Of a DNA stretch of 64,000 bases, positions 20,333-31,629 are shown one piece after another (within the stretch, counting starts at the first letter, position 1; the number at the start of each line of letters is the position of its first letter). The position numbers were made by a program, and so were the translations under genes. Origin of the DNA: Glandiceps talaboti (taxonomy: Eukaryota; Hemichordata; Enteropneusta; Spengelidae). A model generated the notes under the pieces. That model did no database searches and had not been told where the DNA came from. It worked only from the letters and a program-made list of their open reading frames with translations. Where the stretch lies: the NCBI RefSeq assembly GCF_964340395.1, contig NC_135555.1, forward strand, positions 27,182,725-27,246,724, given 5' to 3'.

Positions 20333-20814
20333 ATCTTTGCCTTGGTGGCAGTGGAACAATAAAGAACTCTCAAATTATGAATAGTATTTTTCAGCGATCG
20401 CCACGTTGGACGACATGTTTTGCCTACGACAAACCATGCAAAACGTGCGAAGTTGTCGTAGTAGCAACGGTAACTAAGGGGGCGTGGCTACAGTGCTCAG
20501 GGCGATTGGTCAATTGTCCAATAGAACTGTGAATACAATTTTTACAATTGACAATCTTTGTTTTTACCACCAATTTTCTGCTAGTCTTGCCATTTCTTTG
20601 AAATTTTGTTGAATGAAGATCACTTTGCCAAAATAAAATTGCAATGTCACCATGCTTATTTTTCAATATAAATCTACATTTATATCTGGCAAATGCTATT
20701 GTCAGTTCAAATGAATATCTTTGCTAAAATTGGAGAGCCTAGGTGGTCCTTTTATATCAGGTCAAAGGTCCCTCTGTCCCTCACCAAGTTTCAATATTTG
20801 GTCTACTGTGGAAC

Positions 20815-21450
20815 CAGGGGCGCATTCGGTACACAAAGCGCCCGCGGACGTTTCAAAACGTTTTGTTCCCGAATGACTAATTGTCATAGTTTTTCGCGGG
20901 CGACCCGGGACGAAGGAAGGCGGAAGAGTGAGGTGACTCGCCAAAAGCCAAGATGGCGGCCACGAATTCTCACTTCATCGGCGAACTTGAGTTTTTGTGT
21001 AGGATTACTTAATGCACATTAGTTTTGATTCAGCACTGCAAAAAAGTTCATGGAATTGGTCATTTACAATTGGCAATGGTATTTAGAAATACGAATACCC
21101 GTTGGGATAATGGTACGGTCGATTTGACGTACATTGAGCGATGCAAGATAAACTTGGGGTCAGGTCACAGGTCAAAGATCACTTCGTTAGTGTAAAAATA
21201 GTGTATGCATAAATAACAGGCCTTTTTTAGGCATTCTAGTATCCTGACAGTACTGCAAAGGTGTGATTTAACTATGTGCATCGTCTTTTCAGTGATGAGT
21301 GCTGAATGTACACAAAATGCGACAATCTTCTATTTGAATGTGCCGCCATCTTTTGTTTTTCACGCGCAACATGCAAAATACAGTTGGCGCAGGGCCAGGG
21401 CGCCCTGGCCAAACAATGACAAAATGTTTTGACTACCGAACGCACCCCAG
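20815..21450. mobile_element. Inverted-repeat element, hAT-like ends, internal AAGATGGCGGC pair
   Basis: Left end CAGGGGCGCATTCGGTA, right end TACCGAACGCACCCC(A)G, i.e. imperfect ~17 bp terminal inverted repeats of the CAGGGG type often seen in hAT elements. Subterminally, CAAGATGGCGGC (20949-20960) is inverted at 21342-21354 (GCCGCCATCTTTT). The interior is CpG-rich compared with the surroundings. No transposase and no clear 8-bp duplication. Non-autonomous element likely. Confidence 0.55.
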
Positions 21451-22247
21451 GTTACAGACACAGATATATGCCATATTTTGCCATATTTCCAAGGCCCCCT
21501 AGCTTACTCTCAGATATACAGTCTGAGGTGTATACTGAACATTGAGCATAGGGCATTCCTATGCAATTTTCAATATGTGAAACTATTCATTGTAATGTTA
21601 CACAATATGCATGATTGCAACTGTTTTCAGCTCCCATATCCTCGCACTTCTACACACATCAGTCAGTTACAAACACAGAACATTACTGAGAGAACAATCT
21701 GACTTTTTATTACAAATACTAATGTATCTCTCTAGCTATAGCTACACACATTTCCTATGTATGGTTTCTAGCAGGCCAGAAAAAAGTGCATTACAGCGTG
21801 TCAAGAATTTGCAATCTCTTTCAACATACTGCTCTTCTAATAAGTTCTATTATAATTGATTTTTAAAACATTTAAAATTTACTTGACAAGGTATAGTCAA
21901 TTATCTATGTAAAACTTGGGGACTGGTGCCCTGTTATATGACAAATGATCATGCAAACTTGTTCCCTATTACTTGGAAAAAAAGTGGAAATGAACACTAC
22001 TCTTATTACATATCTCATGTAGACTATCAAATTATGTTACAAACATTGTTTATGATGTGGTCAGACTTGGTAACTCTTACTGTACCACCACTATCTTCAG
22101 AAAATAAATCCCTTAAGCTATTGAAACCATCTCTCTGGTATGCTAAATGAAGATGTCGATAACACAAACCAGACCCTGCTACTTTCTGAGCCATAGATTT
22201 GCTAAGCACTTTGTTATCAACAAGACTGTATAACTAGGGTAGTGTAC
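21451..22247. other. HSF5-like intron, non-coding
   Basis: No repeat arms, exon or coding remnant recognised. Confidence 0.4.
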
Positions 22248-22939
22248 TTATACACAACTGTTGATGGTAGTGTAGTTACACAACTTTTGATGTTTGTAGT
22301 GCTGGTGTTGAACTATCCAGTGTGATGTAAAACTGTTTTCTAACAAAGTTGACAGTGATACATTACATGTTTCAATCAACCTCTGTAGCATGATAACATC
22401 AGCTGTGGCATTATGTGCATCATATATCTGGCCTATATAATCGTTAGCAAGACTCTCCTGAGAGTAAGAATTTCTACCTGGTAAAATAGATTTAAATAAA
22501 GATAAAATTAAGCTATCAACAAAACCTGCCACAGTTGTGAGAAATTGGTCAAGTAAAGAGGTATCCTGTAAAGATTTAATATTAAATAATAGCAATCAAA
22601 CCGACAATTATGACCAACTAAGATGGGATTATGAACATTCTTCAAAAAAGCTAAGAACTTTGTCAGACAAGGCTCTTTTGGTACACACTGTACTGGTTGG
22701 CCCTTGTAGCATAGTTTTCCTCCTACAATCATGAGGTGAGTCTTCTCTGATGCAATCTGAGATATAGGTTGCCTGGGTAAGATGTACTCCTCAAACTGGT
22801 GCTGATCATACCTTGCTGAAAGCTGGGTTATTTCAGCAGTTGAATCTGCAATACAATGAATACCACATAGTTTGATACACATGCTCTCCACTGAACTACA
22901 TTGGAAGTAATTCTGGGTACATGATAGGGATATATGCAA
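22248..22939 (-). pseudogene. DEDDh-type 3'-5' exonuclease domain remnant
   Basis: Minus-strand sense in two frames. 22939 to ~22590 contains EYILPRQPISQIASEKTHL, KFLAFLKNV and PILVGHNCRFDCYYL (motif II, HN..FD). After a frame change near 22590 it continues to 22248 with VAGFVDSLIL, a DYIGQIYDAHNATADVIML segment (motif III, H-x4-D of the DEDDh class) and FTSHWIVQH. The first motif (D-x-E) expected upstream is not found. Motif spacing fits the exonuclease domain seen in PML-like and transposon-associated exonucleases of invertebrates and fish. Frameshift and missing motif I make it a probable pseudogene; an exon with an error is the alternative. Confidence 0.55.
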
Positions 22940-23394
22940 TATGTAACATGTTACACATTCCTACATTTTAGTTGTTCAACTTAAATTATCAATAGGTTAA
23001 AATTCAATGTTGGGTGATGTATTGCTTTTAGTGTTTGGGTATTGGTTTTCGAGCAGTGTGCCCTCTAAGCCAATTTGACACGCCACTGATGCACACAGTC
23101 TGGTGACGCACCAAAATTTGGTGTTCCCCCCATCTCTTACTATGTGGTGACTCACAAGAAATCCCAGTTTTTCTCATTTTGACTCACAACAACAAAATTT
23201 GGCTATCGTTAGAGGGCACACTATTTTCGAGGTATATTGTGTGAGTGCTGTTGTGATGTGATGTCAAAAAACTGAGTCCAAAATACATTGACCATTCCAA
23301 ATGGTCAATTTCATGGTCATTATATGCACAAAAAAGTGGAAATAGGCTATTTTTCTTCACCACTTTGTGCATAATATGGGTGATTTTTAAGGTC

Positions 23395-23810
23395 TGTGGC
23401 TGGAAATTCCAGCCAACCACAGAGACCTATGAACCATCTCTGGCTTGTGGCTTGAAATTCCAGCCAACATCAGACACTTATGAACCATCTCTGGTTTGTT
23501 GCTGGAAATTTCAGCCAACCACAAAGACCTATGAACTACCTCTGTTTGTGGCTGGAACTTCCAGCCAACATCAGACACTTATGAACCATCTCTTGTTGTG
23601 GCTTGAAATTCCAGCCAACCACAGAGACCTGTGAACCATCTCTGGTTTGTTGCTGGAAATTCCAGATAACCACTGAGACCTATGAACCATCTCTGGTTTG
23701 TTGCTGGAAATTCCAACCAACCACAGAGACAGGTTTGTGGCTGGAATTTCAAGCTAAACACAGACACCTATGAACCATCTCACGTTTATGGCTTGAAATT
23801 CAAGCTAGCC
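23395..23810. repeat. ~60-bp minisatellite
   Basis: About seven imperfect tandem units containing TGGCTGGAAATTCCAGCCAA, CACAGAGACCTATGAACCAT and CTCTGGTTTGT. Each unit carries the small palindrome TGGCTGGAAATTCCAGCCA. Non-coding. Confidence 0.85.
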
Positions 23811-24379
23811 TTATCACCCTTGATTTAACAATCCAAGTGTGTAGTTTATGTAAGGTCAAGTTATTGTTGTCCCAGCTTTCAAAACAGGTGTTTCATATAT
23901 ATATGCCAACTTATTAATGAAACTTACAAAGTTTCCTATACCTACAAATTTTTCTATACCTGAAAATTCTTTTAGATGATTTTGACTTCATAAAAGGATT
24001 TAATCAACATTATATTTGATTGATTGACTTAAAGTTGTCAATATTGTACCATTTTCACAGTTTTATACGTCAAATTGGTACATTCACTTATTTTCATTGC
24101 AATTAAACATTGATATAGTATCATTGTATATTGTTTTGAATGTGTCTAGGTCACAGTTAGTTCCGGGTGTACACCAAATATATTTCCAGGCAGCACTCAG
24201 CGAAATTTTCACCAGTTTATTTCCAAATATTTGATCAAATTTGGCATTTTTATTGCACCAAGCAATGATTTTGTTATACATCAATTCACTAGACATTTTT
24301 AAGTCTGTATTTGTAGTTTAATGGAAACTGAACAGCAAATTGCTAAATGAATTAATGGCCTGTGAAGTCAAGAATGTAT

Positions 24380-24740
24380 GTTACAGATCTACGGGCCAGG
24401 GATCGTTACCCAAGTAACTTAAACCTTATCATCCTTCCTTAAAGACAGACAATGTACTATGATGTATATTAAATTTGTATGTCAACTTGTGTCATGATAT
24501 GATCCAACAGGACTGCTAGGCAGCCATTCTGTTATGATTTTTCATGCCTGGAGCCATTTGGCAGATATGTTTGAGCCGATCAATTTCAGTCAATCTTGGT
24601 ATAAGGCAGTGTACTATTAGGTACATATGCATGTCAATTTGTGATTGCACCTATGACAGTCAAGAAGTGTTACAATCCAAACAGGGATCAATAGCTCCCA
24701 AACAGCGGGGGACTATGCCATCTACAATGGCTTGTTTAGT
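24380..24740. repeat. Interspersed repeat, GGCAGCCATT family (partial)
   Basis: Diverged copy of the family at 63185-64000: CATGATATGATCCAA, GGCAGCCATTCTG, then GGGGGACTATGCCATCTACAATG. A further fragment with CCATCCATCC lies at 25380-25460. Non-coding. Confidence 0.6.
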
Positions 24741-24759
24741 ATGATGCTATCTTATATTT

Positions 24760-25080
24760 AAAGTATTTGAGACAATGCCAAGCAGTCCACTCTGACTCAA
24801 TCAATACCTATCATGTAAATATGATATATTGGGGTGGGGTGGTTATCATGTTTTAGAATTAAGTGATAGGGGGTTCAGTCTGTTTTCAGTTTTACAAGTA
24901 CACAAACATGACAAATGCAGGATGGATAATAGCTAGTACTCAAATAGTACGAACCAGTCAGTCCCCGGTCCAAACCACCTTGTGACTGTAAAAAACATGT
25001 GCAAAAAACCTGCGCAAGTCCATTTAACAGTCAAATCGCGTACCTGCATTCCGACTGGTATGACTTAGTACTTTTTAAAA
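24760..25080. repeat. Interspersed repeat (AGCAGTCCA...GACTCA family, partial)
   Basis: Shares AGCAGTCCACTCTGACTCAA, TACCTATCATGTAAATATG and GATAGGGGGTTCAGTCTG with 34530-34640 and 49350-49490. Non-coding. Confidence 0.55.
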
Positions 25081-25104
25081 TCAGGGGAGGGTTTTTTCAA
25101 AAAT

Positions 25105-25366
25105 TTTTTTTTCATAAACTCTTGTCAGTGTGGAACAATTTGTAAATTCTGAGCTTTGAGTCTTGTCTATCATTGTCTTTGGTCAATTTCTTATTGAAAT
25201 AATCTTTACAAATGTTCAAAAAGTGTTCCTTTGTGGCATTTTTGATGTTTGAAATTCCATAATTCTTCTTTCATTTTGTTTAAATTATCTGTCCATGAGC
25301 TAGGATAATTGTGTTCTTGTATAATTTTTTCATGACGTGATAAATGTATCCTTTCTTATTAGCCAT
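25105..25366 (-). pseudogene. Possible non-LTR retrotransposon ORF2 C-terminal fragment
   Basis: Minus-strand sense split over two or three frames: SWTDNLNKMKEELWNFKHQK, then DYFNKKLTKDN and SKLRIYKLFHTDK. The KLR.Y..F motif recalls the C-terminal region of some CR1-like non-LTR ORF2 proteins. Short and frame-broken; tentative. Confidence 0.3.
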
Positions 25367-25576
25367 ATTAGATTGGGCTCCATCCATCCTTGTGCCCAGA
25401 GCCATTTTACTTAGTGAATGGATAATGAACTATGACTTACATATACATGTCAATTTCCTTTGGGATATGATGCAATTTAGCTGACTTAGATCATAATTTT
25501 TGTTTTCTCAGTATAGACCATATTCTTCGCGTGATCTACTGCTTGGGGGCATACACTTTGCATTAGTTGATCAGCA

Positions 25577-25723
25577 ATGGGCAATAGTATAGTGTCTGAC
25601 GAACAATCAAAATCCAGAGTAACATTTAAAACTCTCAATAGATGGAAGGCATCAGAACTCAAAAGCTATTTAAAAGACCATGGCCTGCCAACATCTGGAA
25701 GAAAAGATGATTTGATTGAGTGA
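25577..25723 (+). CDS. SAP-domain mini-ORF (48 aa)
   Basis: ATG 25577 to TGA 25721-25723. Residues ~18-48 read TLNRWKASELKSYLKDHGLP followed by TSGRKDDLIE. This is the two-helix SAP DNA-binding motif (hydrophobic-x2-L-x-LK-YL-x-x-x-GLP-x-SGxKxDL). The TGA falls where the motif's last turn would continue (ICLHEG reads on), so the frame is probably a truncated SAP module. Such modules start many invertebrate transposon-derived proteins. No downstream domain was found. Confidence 0.5.
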   Translation: MGNSIVSDEQSKSRVTFKTLNRWKASELKSYLKDHGLPTSGRKDDLIE

Positions 25724-27093
25724 ATTTGCCTGCATGAAGGCATAAGGAGCCATACCAAACGTAATTCCTTCGTTTAGGGGGAGGGGTAAGAGTTCATTTC
25801 ATTTTGCGTGCGTCAAAATCGCTATAAGGATTTTTAATTTTTACTAAAAATGGAATCAAAAGAGGCATTGGTATTTTTCTGGTTTAGAAAAAATGACAGT
25901 CATAAACTTTGCCAACATACACGGAGAGAGAGAGAGAGATGCATGTTGTTCTAAAATAACCATATGGCCAAGTAAGGGAACCCACCTGGCCAGGGAGTGA
26001 TGTACAATAAATCAAGTCGGTAAATGTTACCGGGGTTCCCCATGGATGTGGCCACAAAACATTGGAAAAGTTATAAATTGCTTTGAAAATGGTGTTTTAA
26101 CAAATAAAAAGCAAGTTAACTTCAGCATGATGATAATTTTTTTGGAAAAACCATTCATAGTCCGATTGTATATTTAGCTTTCCGCCATAGTAAAAAAGTG
26201 CGAGTTGATTGTTTTTATTTTGACACATGATGTACCCTGTCGCAATGAACGTAAAAAGAGGCAAACTAATGTTGCAATTTTCGTTGTTGTGTCTACCTGG
26301 AACATTACTGCACAGGTTCATATGGACACAGCACAGTACACTCAACACGTTACGATGCTCCTACGTCAAAAAACTCACTGTCACACATGTCTAGCCATAG
26401 TTCTCTTCAATATGTCCAGATTTTTTTTTTACAAAAACAAAAATCATAGTCGGAGATGATACGGCACAATGGTAGGGTTGCAATGAGCACGGATCGTTTT
26501 TTTGGAAAGAAAATGAAACCACTTTGTCTCTGTGTGGATGGTAATGAAAATCAAAAGAAAATGAAATAAAGCGAGTATATATTTTCAAGTAGGACAGTTA
26601 TCTGACAAAACTTTCTGCTAATAGACGACTTCGCTAAGATTTTGAAAGGTCAAAGATTGTACTGTGACGACACTTGCAACATCTGAACTATTAAACTAAA
26701 GGGAAGAGACAGGAGGGAAACTTAGAGTTCAATATACGAAGTAGCCATGGAAAATTGTACTTTCGTATTTTTTCTTAAAAGAAGCAAATCTTAGACATAA
26801 GAACTTTGAACTCATGAGGGGGGGGGGGGGGAATGGGTGACTGGACACCTACTAGCTTTTCATTAGCTATCTTCAAACACCCAGTCGCATTTGTCATTTT
26901 CATTATTTTTATTTCATTTTTATTTATTATTTTGTGTTATTGCGAATAAAGAACTTAAAGAAACCATAGATATCGATTTTGGAGCACATGTACCGTGCGT
27001 GACCTTACTTCACCCATACTTATCAACATGTAAACTAGCATCACATTCTTTCACTGTAAAAACAACAACAACAACTACTACTACTACTACTAC

Positions 27094-27131
<38 letters not shown>

Positions 27132-27417
27132 CTATGATATTATGTAGACAGGCGGTAGAGCAGAGCTCTTCGAGGAAATCAATGATGTGATTCGTTTTTT
27201 GATGTGATTTCAAACCATGAATACGTGTGTAAGAAATCAACATTTGAAATTACGTTACTTTGGAATTTAGTGTTTAGGGTCTTTTGATATCGAAATTCGA
27301 ATATTCGTTTTTTGAAACGCAATCAAAATCAAACCACTAACAATGTTTCATGTTTCAACATTTACTGGAAAGTTAGGGGCACCTTTTACTTGTACCAGCT
27401 GAAGTTTCTTTGAAGTT
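25724..27417. other. HSF5-like intron, simple-sequence rich
   Basis: Contains (GA)n near 25925, a G12 run at ~26819, and the (ACT)n(AGT)n palindrome listed separately. No exon recognised. Confidence 0.4.
27060..27131. repeat. Palindromic (ACT)n(AGT)n microsatellite
   Basis: ACAACAACAACA, then about six ACT triplets directly followed by about twelve AGT triplets. ACT and AGT are reverse complements, so the tract can fold on itself. Confidence 0.95.
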
Positions 27418-27544
27418 TGCAGTTGTTTAAATGTGGGCTGTAGTCTTCTTGATCTCTCGCCAATTCTCTGACTAGATCATTGATGTAGATGTTAAACAGA
27501 GTGGGACTCGTCACACATCCTTGCTTAACGCAGTCATCTAAAGT
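27418..27544 (-). pseudogene. Reverse-transcriptase fragment (non-LTR)
   Basis: On the minus strand this reads VKQGCVTSPTLFNIYINDLV and continues REL, matching the conserved QGC..SP.LFNI.INDL block before the YxDD box of non-LTR reverse transcriptases. Only ~42 codons remain; flanks are unrelated simple sequence. Confidence 0.75.
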
Positions 27545-27570
27545 AAAATATTAGCATTAGTTTTCCCTCT

Positions 27571-27728
27571 AGTTTAGGCTGCTTTCACAAAAACTTGTGG
27601 GGGGGGGGGACTTGAAAATATATGGATAGTGTGTGTGTGTGGGGGGGGGGGGTACCTGAAAATAAATTGACATCATGACTTTTCAAACATGGGAAAATAA
27701 GCTTTTAAAATGTTGGTCTTCCTTTTTC

Positions 27729-27759
<31 letters not shown>

Positions 27760-29260
27760 GCAGCTACAAACAACAGTTGCTCACAAGTTAGTAAAATGAA
27801 AAACAAAAACAGTCAAATTTTAATTTTCTTTTAATAAACTGTTAATGTAATGATAAATTGAAATGGGCAAATTGAGTGGTACAGATTGTTTTTTGTCTGA
27901 AAATACCAGTGTCTTTCATGTACACTATTATCTACTGAAATTTGGTTCATTTAATGTGTGAAATTACCTTTACACTGTACTGAAAATATTCTTTGTGACA
28001 TGACTGTGTTTTGGTTTGTGGTTATCACTATGATATGTAACTTTTTCGTGGAAATTCTTACTAGTATTGAATGATAGACAAATATGACAGACAACATTTT
28101 ACATTTGCAGCTCTTGGAAGTTAAAAAAAAAAAAAAGAGTTGGAAAAGGTTCATCTCAGCCTGCCATCAAAATGTAAAAGATACACCTGCACTAAAACAT
28201 ACTTGACAAGTATCAAAAACTTCTGTGCAAGATATTTTTTCATCCTATAGATATGACTATAATTTTCAACATAAACTTTTAATAACACATTCTAAATATT
28301 TCCTAAAATTAGCATATTGGCAACGTCTGCTACATGTGAAACAGAAGACAATATCTCACAAGCTGAGTTAACAGAGAAAAAGTAAAATAAGTTTTTTGCA
28401 CATACTTTTCAACTTTGCATGAATATACTATTACTTGTAAATATAGAGATAAATAAATAAACTTTGACATAACTCTCAATATATGATAATAGGGCCATCT
28501 TAATTATCATTACCACTGATATATATCACTTGATTCCTATTCTGTTAGATGAAATGTGGCTGGCATTTTTGAGTCATACATCTATTTTCTTTTGACATTA
28601 TATTGAACTAATTTACATCAAACAAGAACGGGATACATGGCAATGCATTTTATTAAGAGTTTTTTCAGTGTTATTTAGACCAATTTGATTTCTTTTAGCA
28701 CACATTTAGGAAACTGAACTGGAACAATACAGTATAAAACTCTCTTTAGATAACATGTGCATCACACTATTTGCAAATACAACTAAAATGACATTCAACT
28801 GTAACACTACTAGTATAATGTACTAATACAATATTGAACAGAAAACAAAGACTCAGTTGGTCTGCTGATCATTTTACAAGAGTTATTCAAAGTGTAATTC
28901 ATTTACAAGTATATGTTGTTTGGAAAGGCACTGGTTAACATAACATTTTGTTTTAACTGGTGTTTGTGTATATATATACACAATATACAAATTGATTATA
29001 TATATAATGGACAAAGTTGGAATTAAGTGTATTATGTACAGTTTTGTACTTGGTATGGAATTGTTAACGCACAGGAAGAGTATTCCAAAAAGAATTTATT
29101 CAGGTGGGGGGTACTTGAAAATTTATTCGGGTAGGGGGGATACTTGAAATATTTGGGGCTTTGGCAGGGGGGGGGGGGGGGGGTACTTGAAAAAAAATTA
29201 GGGTTTTACAAAAAATCTCCCGACCCCCCCTAACAAGATTTTGTGAAAGCAGCCTTAACT
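27571..29260. mobile_element. Inverted-repeat element with GGCTGCTTTCACAAAA ends and G-rich subterminal tracts
   Basis: Left AGTTTAGGCTGCTTTCACAA, right TTGTGAAAGCAGCCTTAACT: ~30 bp terminal inverted repeats. Both ends are followed inward by G-runs and copies of a GGGGGTACTTGAAAA motif (27596-27660; 29100-29195). Interior has CAA microsatellite and no transposase. The right end is ~190 bp from the HSF5-like acceptor at 29453. Target duplication not resolved. Confidence 0.6.
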
Positions 29261-29453
29261 TGGTGTTTCATATTTTGGTACATATTCTTCACAATCTTGT
29301 AAAATATTTATTTTATTTCTTATAATAACCCCCATATTTTCCTGTGCTGTACAGACTTATTTTCTTGTGGGTTACTGTCAGTGGCAGTGGCAGTCAATTG
29401 GGTGGATGCTAATGAATGTAAACACATGTTTATTTTCTATGAATTCCTTCTAG

Positions 29454-30361
29454 TGGTTTTGCAGTTACCCATGGTGCAGTCCCAGGTCTCACAGCCAACA
29501 TTACTGAATCAGATGTCACAGTCTCAGTTGAATAACTACAATCCAACTTACACGCCAATCACAGCTTACCTACCACCTGGATCATTCATCAACACATCAA
29601 GTGTATCAAACCCATCCAATGCTTCGTTCCTGACAGTGTCACCAAACCAGCAAGTTTTGACACAATTCAGCATGTCCCCATTACAGAGTCCACGTTCAGT
29701 CCACTGTGTTTCATCTCCTGTGACCCCACCACCGCAGTCACCACATAAAGTATATTCAGATCTGACAGCCATCCCTATCATGGGCTTACTTCCAAACTCA
29801 ACTAGGCCTCAGAGCCCAACTGAAGATGAGAAAGCTGTCAAGTCACTTCTTATGAATGATGCTAACAAATCATTCACTCAAGAAACTGTGATGATGATAG
29901 CTGATGAAGATATTCCAATAGAGAAAAATGTGCAAATACCAGCACAGGCATCTGAAGAGGAATTGGTTATAAGAGGAATTAAGCTACCAATAAGACTTGA
30001 CCCAAGTGATTCAGGAAGTGACAAGACACACAAGGAAGATACAGATTTGATACTTGAACATGGAAGCAATTCTGGTGAACATCTGATTGAACTGAACTCA
30101 GAGGAACACCAAATTGAAGTAACATCAGAAGAACACCAAACAGAGCAGCCATCAGAGGAACTTCATGAAGTCAATTCAATGGATGAATCCATGGAAGTAC
30201 CTACTGAGGAACTTTATACTGCAGTAAGTTTAGATGACCAACATACTGGAGTAAATTTGATGGAAAATAGAACTGAGCTACAACCTGTGGAACATACAAT
30301 TGAAGCACTCTTCAATAGTGAGGAGTCCATACAATCCAAACAAGAAGAATTGACAATTTAA
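29454..30361 (+). CDS. HSF5: HSF5-like gene, probable last coding exon
   Basis: An open frame of 302 codons ends at 30359-30361. The acceptor TTCCTTCTAG at 29444-29453 leaves phase 1, exactly compatible with the donor at 14194; a second AG at 29464 would not keep phase. Joined directly, the product would be ~689 aa. The peptide is Gln/Asn/Ser/Pro-rich at first (SPLQSPRSVHCVSSPVTPPP), then acidic with an imperfect repeat of (S/T)EEHQ(I/T)E. This is consistent with the disordered regulatory tail of an HSF, but no HSF5-specific motif is claimed. Intermediate exons inside the ~15 kb intron remain possible, and a separate gene is the alternative. Confidence 0.55.
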
Positions 30362-31320
30362 ACTTTTCTGTTGTATTTGTACATGATAAATTATATATGT
30401 GTAGTTTACCATATACCTACTTCAAGGAAGTTTTCTTACATAATGTTTTTTTTCTGTACAAAAAGATTTAAACACTCCAAATCTCATAGATACATAATCA
30501 TTTTATGAATATCTTACCAGTTGCAGGTTATACCTCACACTTTCCTATAGACCAGAAAACAAAGGTCTAGATGCCATGCAAAAGTCACTGGTGATTCTTC
30601 AGTATTGTTCAAAAGTGTTTGGCATGGGGTGGGGGGTGGGGCATTTATTATAGTCGTGAAATACTATGTAAAATGTGTTATTTCTTCAAAATAATTATTT
30701 ATCCTTAATTTCATGATTGATACAAATTGAAGTGTAAACAACTATTATTTTACAATTTTTGCTATTCCAAGTGTGTACTGTTGGAAACTCAGCCCAAAAT
30801 TAATTTCGGAGGTGGTATAAAAAATACATACAGTTTATTCTTGTCATAAAATTCTATGAAAAGTGTGTATTAAGAACTTGTTGGAAGATTAAGACTGATC
30901 ATAAATCATTATAAATTATTATAAAGCAGCTTTAAAGTGTATTTATCCTTCAAATGATTGGAAACAAAATAATATTTATCAAGTTTTCCCATTAAAGTAA
31001 TATATATCTCATTTAATAATCCCAAAATGAATTATTTTATTGAAGCTTATTGAGATTTTGTACATACGTTTCTTGTTATTTGCATTTTAAAAAAAAACTT
31101 TCACCTGTACATACAAAAGAGTTGCATGAATCTTTTTTGAATGATTTTTTTGGTGACATGCCTCTAGAGTAAATATATGTATAAATTATAGACTTGAGTT
31201 TTGAACAAATATACAACATGATAATTAGTTTTCAGAGGCTGTTTTGTAAAATTATACAGTTACAGTACAAAATTAAAGTTTTGATTTATCATAAGTTGTC
31301 GTTCTTACTGTTTGTATAGT
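30362..31320 (+). other. AT-rich 3' UTR-like region
   Basis: Follows the stop at 30361. AT-rich, non-coding, with ATTAAA signals near 31003 and 31272. Supports 30361 being the true end of the HSF5-like gene. Confidence 0.4.
31272..31277 (+). terminator. Possible poly(A) signal ATTAAA
   Basis: ATTAAAG followed by a T-rich GTTTTGATTTATC and a GT-containing stretch (GTTGTCGTTC) about 25-35 bp further. Position fits a ~930 bp 3' UTR. Confidence 0.3.
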
Positions 31321-31629
31321 AATATTTGACAGAGTTGCCATACTCTGATCTGTGATCATTGGTGGCTCTCTACTAAATCATTAAAAGTACCCGGTACTGC
31401 CCATGGCCAGAGTTACCAAGCTCCTACGCATGGGTGATATACGCCGCTGCCTTCGATGGCAGCCACTTTTGCCATATCACATGTTTGCTATTTTTTTTAA
31501 ATGCATATTTAACATAACCATGGTGTTAATAATAATTAATTTATCAACAAAATAGATGCTCAATTCTGAAATATATTCCATTAAATTACGATTATGTACA
31601 ATTCTACCAAAAACTAGTGCAGCATATAT

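Noticed and set aside
20693-21022. 109-codon + strand frame with Arg-rich end
   Set aside because: It runs into the foldback element at 20815 and has no family resemblance.
24084-24296. 70-codon minus-strand frame with WCNKNAK and WCTPGTNCD
   Set aside because: Coding-like composition but no recognised family and no splice context; not enough to call.
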